Below, piece by piece: positions 1 through 5,621 of a DNA stretch of 6,271 nucleotides. The stretch is from assembly GCA_024277485.1 (NCBI GenBank), contig JAJRVA010000047.1, forward strand, positions 1 through 6,271. The letters run 5' to 3'. Each line of letters starts with the position of its first letter. Positions within the stretch are counted from its first letter, which is position 1. Below the pieces are notes generated by a model. It was not told the DNA's origin. It worked only from the letters and a program-made list of their open reading frames with translations, and searched no databases. The position numbers and the translations under genes were made by a program. This DNA is from Deltaproteobacteria bacterium. Its GTDB lineage: Bacteria; Desulfobacterota; Desulfobulbia; Desulfobulbales; Desulfobulbaceae.

Positions 1-485
1 CGGACATACAGCACACCGGCATTGTGCCGGATATCAGCAGGACCTCGTGGTATTATTATGTTTCCTTTGTCCGGGACGTGTCAATCCACCTCAACGGCAT
101 GCACTGTCCGCAGAATGTCCAGTACGTGCCGGAATCACTCTGCATGATCCGCCGGGACAGGTTTCTGGATGCGGGTGGATTTTCCGCTCAATTTTCTCTT
201 GTCCCGTTTGCGGGTCTTGACCTGTGCATGCGTCTGGCGGAAAAGGGATTCATGCATGTGTACACCCCGTACTGCAGGGCCCGGGTGGAGAGGGAGGCAG
301 TGGAGCATCATATCGCCATGATCGATACCGATAAGGCACTGCGGGAAAAAAGGCTGTTCCAGGAGAAATGGCATGCTCAACTTATGGCCGGAGACCCCTT
401 TTACAACAGGTCGGTCCTGGCAGATAACAGTATTTCTCTGGAGGATTTTCTCCCCTGGTACGCGGGTGTCCCGCTTGTCGGTTGA
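1..485 (+). CDS. Family 2 glycosyltransferase, C-terminal part (5' end outside window)
   Basis: The reading frame is open from the left edge (first full codon at base 3) to TGA at 483-485, so only about the last 160 residues are present. The GTG at 24 is an internal Val inside the stretch IQHTGIVPD and should not be taken as the start. The features are those of GT-A fold family 2 enzymes of the rhamnosyltransferase/O-antigen type: IQHTGIV; an acceptor-side region ending in CMIRRDRFLDAGGF; the conserved DLCMRL (219-236), usually written DLCLRL in the family; VYTPYC; and a C-terminal W...DPFYN (DPFYN at 393-407), common in cell-surface glycan transferases. Such enzymes move a sugar from a nucleotide-sugar to a lipid-linked or growing glycan on the cytoplasmic face of the inner membrane. 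Donor and acceptor cannot be told from this part. The hydrolase gene follows after 33 bases in the same direction. Confidence 0.88.
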   Translation, partial: DIQHTGIVPDISRTSWYYYVSFVRDVSIHLNGMHCPQNVQYVPESLCMIRRDRFLDAGGFSAQFSLVPFAGLDLCMRLAEKGFMHVYTPYCRARVEREAVEHHIAMIDTDKALREKRLFQEKWHAQLMAGDPFYNRSVLADNSISLEDFLPWYAGVPLVG

Positions 486-518
486 TTTACATCGACGTTA
501 TTTTTTTGCCTGAAAACC

Positions 519-2216
519 ATGGTCTACTTGAATTCAACTCAGCACGCCCCTCAATATCGTGTAGCCGGGATGGTATTTCTTTCCATCCTTCTTGCCCTGG
601 CAGCTGCCTTCACCCTTGGCCTCAAGAGACAGACTCTGTATCTGCACATGCAGGTCAATGCTCCCCGGGACACGGTTATTCAGCTGTTTTATGACTTGGG
701 AGAGGGATTTAACGAGCAGCACAGCCGGAAGAGTATTGTCCTGAATCCGGCCGGAAATGCTGTCATCCGGTTCACTCTTCCGGCCCAACGAGTCAGATCC
801 CTGCGCGTTGATTTTGTTTCCCGGGACAAAACACTGCAGATCTCCGGAATTGAGCTGATCAATGATGCAAACCATGTCGTCTGTCACTATGATATTCATG
901 AGCTTGTCGGCATGCGGGATATTTCGTCGGTCCGCGTTCAGGACGGGGCTGCCTGGATTACTGCCGGCGGTCCGGACCCGCAGCTCCTGCTACGCAGTAA
1001 TTCTCCGGTTCCCAACAGGTATGGATTTCAATGGCCGCTGTTTTTTTCGCTCACCTTTGTCATATATAGCGTCCTCTGGTTTGCCGGTCGCCTGTTGCTC
1101 CTGTTCTCTGGCCGCCGCAGGAAGGGGTATCAGGGATTACGCCGAAGTAATCGTGGTGGGATTTTGGGAATTCTTCACCTGGTCATGATTGCAGGGGGAA
1201 TGCTGCTTATCGGGTCTCTTGCTGTTTTTCTCCTGCTTGAAAAAGACGCTCAATCAGAGAGGTATCAGCAGGGGCATGAGGTACTGCCTTTTGAGGAGTT
1301 GAGTGCAGGCAGACAGGTTACCTTCCGGCGCGCTGACGGGTTGAACATTGCCGGGACACTTTATGCTCCAGATGCAGACAAGGGAACAGTACCGGGTGTG
1401 CTGCTGCTGCACGGCAACTACCCGGAAGGGCGCAGTTTTCCGCTGTATCCTGTCCTGGCCCAGTTTCTGGCCCGCAAAGGTTTTCTTGTTCTCACCATCG
1501 ACTTTGCCTGCTACGGGGCATCTGATGATCCTTTTTCCATGGGCAGGCCCGAGAGTATCACCATGGATCCGGAGACCAGGGCTGCTCTTCGGTTTCTTGA
1601 GCAGCAGCCCGGCGTGGATCGACGGGCCGGGATCATGATTGTCGGACATTCCATGGGCGCGGACCCGGCGCTCAGTGTGGGTGTTGCAGACCAGGCGGTC
1701 AGTTCGCTGGTCTTGATCGGCCCGCCCAGGCGGGTGCAGGACCGGTTCCGTTTCCCCCCGGACGTGGACTTTTTCTGGAACTGGGCTCTCCATGTCCGCA
1801 GGAAAGTGTACGGCAGGGAAGGCTTCCCGGACTGGTACTCAATGGAGGAGTGGCGGCGGCAGATACTTGAGCGCGATATGGTCTCCTATCTTCCTTATTT
1901 TTCCGGATGGGGACATAAACCGCTCCTGCTGATTGACGGTGAGCGGGAACCGGGACCGGACAGGGAATTCCTCAGGCGATATGGTTGTCGGGCAGCCTGG
2001 CCCAAAAGATATGTCACCCTTGCCGGGGCGGATCACAACTGTAATGTCTCTGCCCGGGGAGAGCAGGTGATGTATGACCCGGTGGTCATGCAACAGCTGG
2101 TTGAGGAAATCGACAGCTGGAACCGTCAGTCCGGAACAGGTGCGCAGACGTTCCGGGACGGGCTACGCAATATTCTGCGTCGGCTTTTTTCCTTTGCGGT
2201 TATTCAAGACTGCTGA
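519..2216 (+). CDS. Membrane-anchored alpha/beta hydrolase with N-terminal extracytoplasmic domain
   Basis: This is a 565-residue protein. Hydrophobic segments lie near residues 17-35, 173-197 and 216-240. The loop between the last two is rich in Arg/Lys (about 198-212), which by the positive-inside rule puts it in the cytoplasm. Residues 36-170 and the C-terminal catalytic domain (about 255-535) would then be periplasmic. The hydrolase domain shows the oxyanion region LLLHGNYPEG (295-304), the nucleophile elbow GHSMG (Ser378) and a terminal His in GADHN (His506). The acid is less clear: LLLIDGEREPGPD has Glu477 at the usual acid place after the Gly, with Asp473 and Asp481 near. Residues 36-120 (FYDLGEGFNE, LPAQRVRSLRVDF) look like a beta-rich domain; I cannot name it. 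The likely role is an esterase, deacylase or peptidase-type enzyme on a glycan or lipid, but the substrate is unknown. ATG 519 has no clear Shine-Dalgarno; ATG 570 (Met18) is the alternative but would cut into the first helix. The frame is open back to the glycosyltransferase stop. Confidence 0.85.
   Translation: MVYLNSTQHAPQYRVAGMVFLSILLALAAAFTLGLKRQTLYLHMQVNAPRDTVIQLFYDLGEGFNEQHSRKSIVLNPAGNAVIRFTLPAQRVRSLRVDFVSRDKTLQISGIELINDANHVVCHYDIHELVGMRDISSVRVQDGAAWITAGGPDPQLLLRSNSPVPNRYGFQWPLFFSLTFVIYSVLWFAGRLLLLFSGRRRKGYQGLRRSNRGGILGILHLVMIAGGMLLIGSLAVFLLLEKDAQSERYQQGHEVLPFEELSAGRQVTFRRADGLNIAGTLYAPDADKGTVPGVLLLHGNYPEGRSFPLYPVLAQFLARKGFLVLTIDFACYGASDDPFSMGRPESITMDPETRAALRFLEQQPGVDRRAGIMIVGHSMGADPALSVGVADQAVSSLVLIGPPRRVQDRFRFPPDVDFFWNWALHVRRKVYGREGFPDWYSMEEWRRQILERDMVSYLPYFSGWGHKPLLLIDGEREPGPDREFLRRYGCRAAWPKRYVTLAGADHNCNVSARGEQVMYDPVVMQQLVEEIDSWNRQSGTGAQTFRDGLRNILRRLFSFAVIQDC
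2131..2180. repeat. Two adjacent small inverted repeats at the convergent gene ends
   Basis: CCGGAAC (2131-2137) pairs with GTTCCGG (2150-2156) around a 12-base loop. ACGCA (2165-2169) pairs with TGCGT (2176-2180) around a 6-base loop, and on the plus strand CGGC and six T follow at 2185-2190. Both lie inside the last 90 bases of the hydrolase gene and just beyond the stop of the leftward epimerase gene. The T run precedes the hydrolase stop and is separated from the stem by four bases, so it is not a clean terminator for the plus strand; on the minus strand no T run follows. They may be weak transcript-end structures or chance. Confidence 0.3.
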
Positions 2217-3192
2217 TCACCCCGGCATAATCCGTAAGCCCCTCCTGCAGGGAGTATTTTGGGGTAAAGTTCAGAATCCGTTTTGATTTGGAGATATCAA
2301 AACCATTGTCCGTGTCAAAAAATTCCAGGGTGCGCCTGGAAATGGGCGGTTCCTTGTTCAGGATTCCGAAAAGGGTCTCCGCGACCGTGGCAATGGCCAC
2401 GCCGACAGGATAAGGCAGGGTAACAAGTGGTCCCGGCAGGTTGAGTACCGAAGAAAAGGTATCAATCAGTTCCCTGGTCGTGATAATCCTGTCTCCTCCG
2501 ATAATCATGATCTCCCCCAGGGCTTCATCCCTTTCCATGGCAAGCCTGAATGCCTCCAGCATATCCCTGATATACATGGGGTGCCGCTTGTTCGTGCCTT
2601 TGCCGATCATGATAAACCGCTTTTTCTGCAGCATCCGGTGCAGCTTGGCAGTACGCGGACAGCCAAGGCCGTATATCCATGCCGGCCGAAGAATGACGTA
2701 CGGCAGGCCCGATTCTCTGCCGAAGCTGATGACCTCCTGTTCTCCGGCAAGTTTGGTTTCACCGTAAATGGACTGCGGTCGGCAGGGGGTGTTTTCATCC
2801 GCCGGGATGGTAGCCAGTCTGCCGTAGGCACCGACCGAACTGACATGGATAAAGCGTTTCAGGCCGGCGCTGTGGGCCTCTTCCAGCAGTTTCCGCAGGC
2901 CGTGCACATTGATGTCCCAGTATTCCGACTCGTCAAGGCTTATCTGCAGATGTGCACTGGCAAAGTGAAAAACAATGTCTTTGTTCTGCAGGGTGTCCCG
3001 GGTGAGTTCCCAGTTGCGGAAATCCCCTTCAACAACATTGAACAGCGGCGTGCGGCCGTCAACAGGGGCGCCGGGGAAACGGATATCCATGCCGTCAACT
3101 CTGTTGCCGCTTGCCGCCAGGTAGTTTGCCATGTGCCAGCCCAGGAAACCGCCGGCCCCGGTAACCAGGATATTTTTTACCGTCTCATTCAT
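2200..3192 (-). CDS. NAD(P)-dependent epimerase/dehydratase, extended SDR family
   Basis: This 330-residue protein has the usual length of the family. The N-terminal Rossmann motif is TGAGGFLG (11-18), with Asp36 after the second strand, which favours NAD over NADP. FHFAS (75-79), HVSSVGAYG (116-124) and the catalytic YGETK (Tyr143, Lys147) follow, then LRPAWIYG (168-175) and HPMYIRDM (204-211), all in family order. The C-terminal third, with a hydrophobic patch (about 258-278) and FDISKSKRILNFTPKYSLQEGL, resembles the 3-beta-hydroxysteroid dehydrogenase-like branch of extended SDRs as well as sugar-nucleotide epimerases. In this setting it probably oxidises, epimerises or dehydrates a nucleotide-sugar or related precursor in the cytoplasm; the exact reaction is not readable. 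ATG 3192 overlaps the methyltransferase stop (ATGAATGA), with GAGGG eight bases upstream, so translation is probably coupled. Its 3' end overlaps the opposing hydrolase gene by 17 bases. Confidence 0.9.
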   Translation of the reverse strand: MNETVKNILVTGAGGFLGWHMANYLAASGNRVDGMDIRFPGAPVDGRTPLFNVVEGDFRNWELTRDTLQNKDIVFHFASAHLQISLDESEYWDINVHGLRKLLEEAHSAGLKRFIHVSSVGAYGRLATIPADENTPCRPQSIYGETKLAGEQEVISFGRESGLPYVILRPAWIYGLGCPRTAKLHRMLQKKRFIMIGKGTNKRHPMYIRDMLEAFRLAMERDEALGEIMIIGGDRIITTRELIDTFSSVLNLPGPLVTLPYPVGVAIATVAETLFGILNKEPPISRRTLEFFDTDNGFDISKSKRILNFTPKYSLQEGLTDYAGVISSLE

Positions 3193-3994
3193 TACGTCTG
3201 CCCTCGATCATGGTAACGTATCCTTCCATGCCGATGAGAATCCCGTCCAGGGCGGAAACGGCTCTGAAAAAGGGATAGACAAAGGCATACATCCTGTAGG
3301 TTTTTTCCACTGACTTCAGCTGGTCCTCGGTTGCCGGGGCAATGGTCCCCTCCTGCACCTCAGCCTTGCTTTTTTTGGCCAGCACCTTGACGTAGAGAAA
3401 GTTTATGGCCAGCTCCACCATTTCCGTAAAAAATTTTGAAAAGGTAACCCGTCTTTCGGGCTGGATGCCCGCTCCGGTCATGATCGGTTCAAGTTCGCTG
3501 ATGGTCAGACCGTCCCGGATATGGCCATACGACTCCTTGGTCATGCCGACCATGTTTTTCAACCTGTTGACGATTTTTTTCTGGTCTCCGCCGGGTATGG
3601 TGATGATAATCCGTCCCTGGTCTTTGGTTATGCGGTGGAGTTCACGGGTGAATACCACCGGATCCTCAATATGCTCCAGGCAGTCAATGGACACCACCCG
3701 GTCAAAAACCTGGTCATCATAGGGAAGCTTGTCGTAGGCGCCGCGCTTCACCTCTTCACCCAGCAGTTCACGCATCTCTTCAATGCTCTGGGTCTCAAGC
3801 TCGGCCCAGGACCAGTTCCCGCCCAGTTCCCGCAGAAAGTAGTTCATGGCACCGTTATTGTCACCGCAGGTGACGAGCAGGCATTTTTCATCCGGCTTGA
3901 CCGGGGCCAGCAATCGGGTCAGTTCTTTTAACCGCATCTGTTTTTTCAGAGTCTTGCGGAACATTCGTATCTGCCAGGGAAGAGTATCCTGCAT
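3185..3994 (-). CDS. Class I SAM-dependent methyltransferase with hydrophobic C-terminal extension
   Basis: From ATG 3994 this is 269 residues. An ATG at 4006 would add four residues (MRCP), but it has no ribosome binding site, whereas ATG 3994 has GAGGTG four bases upstream. The Methyltransf_11-like core runs from about 35 to 140. The SAM loop CLLVTCGDNNG (38-48) is degenerate against the usual LDxGCGxG. It is followed by KLPYDDQVFDRVVSIDCLEHIEDP (about 89-112), the classic motif between strands 3 and 4, then an RITKDQGRIIITIPGG strand (about 121-136). After residue 180 come two hydrophobic stretches (about 192-207 and 236-256) that could attach the protein to the membrane, suggesting a lipid-linked acceptor. 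It probably methylates a sugar or other component of the glycan, with the acceptor unknown. It is the third gene of the leftward set, about 90 bases after the oxidoreductase and overlapping the epimerase start by 8 bases. Confidence 0.87.
   Translation of the reverse strand: MQDTLPWQIRMFRKTLKKQMRLKELTRLLAPVKPDEKCLLVTCGDNNGAMNYFLRELGGNWSWAELETQSIEEMRELLGEEVKRGAYDKLPYDDQVFDRVVSIDCLEHIEDPVVFTRELHRITKDQGRIIITIPGGDQKKIVNRLKNMVGMTKESYGHIRDGLTISELEPIMTGAGIQPERRVTFSKFFTEMVELAINFLYVKVLAKKSKAEVQEGTIAPATEDQLKSVEKTYRMYAFVYPFFRAVSALDGILIGMEGYVTMIEGRRNE
3201..3205 (-). promoter_or_regulatory. Ribosome binding site of the epimerase/dehydratase gene
   Basis: On the minus strand GAGGG lies eight bases before ATG 3192. 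It sits within the final codons of the methyltransferase gene, next to the overlapping start/stop ATGAATGA (3192-3185), and supports both the chosen start and coupled translation of the two genes. Confidence 0.55.
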
Positions 3995-3998
3995 GGGG

Positions 3999-4004
3999 CA
4001 CCTC
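3999..4004 (-). promoter_or_regulatory. Ribosome binding site deciding the methyltransferase start
   Basis: The minus-strand hexamer GAGGTG, a perfect match to part of the anti-Shine-Dalgarno complement GGAGGTG, ends four bases before ATG 3994. The site overlaps the alternative ATG at 4006-4004, which itself has only an AT-rich, purine-poor leader. This favours the shorter protein. Confidence 0.6.
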
Positions 4005-4084
4005 ATTTATTCTGTCGTTAAAGCCGGGTTCTCTGTGCCCGGATTTTTACTATCTGCACTGCAACCACCTTCTACCCTTCCCCC

Positions 4085-5599
4085 TCACCATGGCCGCCGA
4101 ACGGCAAAATAGTTGTGCAGCCGACTGATTTCCTCCTGCTGCCTGGTCTGATCCCAGTCAAACAGTTGGACGATTTCAGGGGCAATCGCCATGGCCCTCT
4201 GCGGGTTGTCGCCAAGCGTGGTCCTGCGGATCAGAAGGTCATCAAGGTGGATAACCGCCTCATTTCTGATAATATTGGTCAAGCGTTCCTGCCAGTCACG
4301 GTTATCCCGGTCCAGCTGCCAGTGAAAAGCAAAGATCGATTCCTGGCCGGCAGGTGAGGAAACCGGAGTTTTTTCTCTCTTGTCTGCTACCGGCGCGGCA
4401 TGTCCGGGAAAGATGATCTTCAGGGTTTTTTCCGCCACCTTCCGCGAGGTGGTGAACTTGACGCCGGAAACACTGTATAACCCCTGGGGCCCGCCTCCCG
4501 CGCCATGGTCCTTTATGACTTCTCTGTCAGCCAGAATGTCGGTGCCCTGTTCCCGGACTGGAAGGAGTCCCGAATAGATTTGGAGAATATCGTTTTTTTT
4601 CAGCTCCAGGGACGGGATGGCCAGGTTCATGTCATCGATGTAGGTCTGCAGGTCTTTTTCGCCCGGCATGGGATACTCATCCGTGTCATGCCAGGGCGAG
4701 TGGACGGTCCCGCCGAGGATGAGTCCGTTCCAGGCATGGACAAAAAACATCCGGGCACCCGGTCGTTTGGGCTTTATTGCCAGGGAATGACCGGACAAAG
4801 CCTTTTTGTTGATCAGGACGTTCCAGGCAATGGAATACCGGAACAGTTCAGGGTCATCCCGGTCAAAGGCGGCAGCCAGTTTTCTGCACCATGGCCCGGC
4901 CGCGTTGATGACCCTGGTACTCATGAACTCAAACTGTTTGCCGGTTTCACCGTCAACGGCACGGATCCCTTTGACCTGGTTGCCGTCAACAAGGAGTTCG
5001 GTCGCTTCGGTGTAATTCAGAGGCGTAACATCACCCTGGCAGGCCTGTTTCAGCATTTCCATGACAACCAGCTGCGAGGCAGGCATGCCGCCGTCATACC
5101 AGACAGCCCCGCCTTGGAGGGAAGTCCGGTCAACCTGGGGAAATATTTTTATGACCTCTTCACGGCTGATGATCCTGCCGCTTTCCAGTTCCTGACCCGG
5201 GGCAACATCACGGTTACGGTTACAGGACAGCATATCATTCATGGCCAGGGCAATCCTGAAGACGGATGGCCTGTACATACCGTTGCCGTAGAGGGGCATC
5301 AGGCACGGAAGGGGGGTGACCAGGCCGGGAAATTCTCGCAGGAACCACCTCCTTTCCGCCACAGACTCAAAAAATCTCTTCAGGTCCATCTTCTGCAGGT
5401 ACCGCAGGCCGCCGTGGATGGTCCGCAGGGAATTAAAGCTTGTTGACCAGCCGAAATCCTTTTTCTCCAGCAGCAGCACCTTCAGGTCCATCCGGGAGGC
5501 AACAAGAGAGATGGCAATGCCATACACCCCCGCCCCGATGATGGTGATATCGTGGGATTTTTGCGCCGCCTCGGCGTGATTGCGAAGAAGTGTGGTCAT
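4085..5599 (-). CDS. GlpD-like FAD-dependent oxidoreductase (DAO family)
   Basis: The 504 residues match the length of aerobic glycerol-3-phosphate dehydrogenase (GlpD). The N-terminal FAD Rossmann motif is IIGAGVYG (20-27), with Glu45 at the end of strand 2 binding the adenosine ribose. STSFNSLRTIHGGLRYL (52-68) matches the GlpD segment ending KLIHGGLRYL. INAAGPW (231-237), YSGLLPVR (342-349), SGVKFTTSR (378-386) and a C-terminal helical region with DDLLIRRTTLG (453-463) follow GlpD order. Compared from memory with E. coli GlpD, the Arg of SGVRPL is Leu346 and the His of KGSH is Asn260, so the substrate may not be glycerol-3-phosphate. FAD-linked oxidation of a hydroxy or amino substrate at the inner membrane is likely. 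No glpK or glpF is nearby. The gene starts 23 bases after the amidotransferase stop, with only a weak AGAG-type ribosome site. A GlpD role in glycan or lipid precursor supply remains possible. Confidence 0.85.
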   Translation of the reverse strand: MTTLLRNHAEAAQKSHDITIIGAGVYGIAISLVASRMDLKVLLLEKKDFGWSTSFNSLRTIHGGLRYLQKMDLKRFFESVAERRWFLREFPGLVTPLPCLMPLYGNGMYRPSVFRIALAMNDMLSCNRNRDVAPGQELESGRIISREEVIKIFPQVDRTSLQGGAVWYDGGMPASQLVVMEMLKQACQGDVTPLNYTEATELLVDGNQVKGIRAVDGETGKQFEFMSTRVINAAGPWCRKLAAAFDRDDPELFRYSIAWNVLINKKALSGHSLAIKPKRPGARMFFVHAWNGLILGGTVHSPWHDTDEYPMPGEKDLQTYIDDMNLAIPSLELKKNDILQIYSGLLPVREQGTDILADREVIKDHGAGGGPQGLYSVSGVKFTTSRKVAEKTLKIIFPGHAAPVADKREKTPVSSPAGQESIFAFHWQLDRDNRDWQERLTNIIRNEAVIHLDDLLIRRTTLGDNPQRAMAIAPEIVQLFDWDQTRQQEEISRLHNYFAVRRPW

Positions 5600-5621
5600 A
5601 TCAGCTCTATACGAAAAAAAG

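Noticed and set aside
24..26. GTG as the start of the glycosyltransferase
   Set aside because: The frame continues upstream as DIQHTGI, a conserved internal segment of family 2 glycosyltransferases, so the gene begins outside the window.
1254..1793. A 179-codon minus-strand open frame inside the hydrolase gene
   Set aside because: It lies wholly opposite the catalytic domain, and its translation has low-complexity, shadow-like composition and no motifs.
2581..3216. A 211-codon plus-strand open frame opposite the epimerase gene
   Set aside because: The minus strand encodes an intact SDR with all motifs in order; the plus frame has no family features.
4024..4048. Hairpin CCGGG/CCCGG followed by ATTTTT between the methyltransferase and oxidoreductase genes
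   Set aside because: The T run is on the plus strand, where no gene is being read, and the stem is only five pairs with a nine-base loop. For the leftward transcript there is no T run, so a terminator is not supported.
4505..5446. A 313-codon plus-strand open frame opposite the GlpD-like gene
   Set aside because: It is the antisense shadow of a clear family protein, has no recognisable motifs and arises from the GC-biased codons of the real gene.
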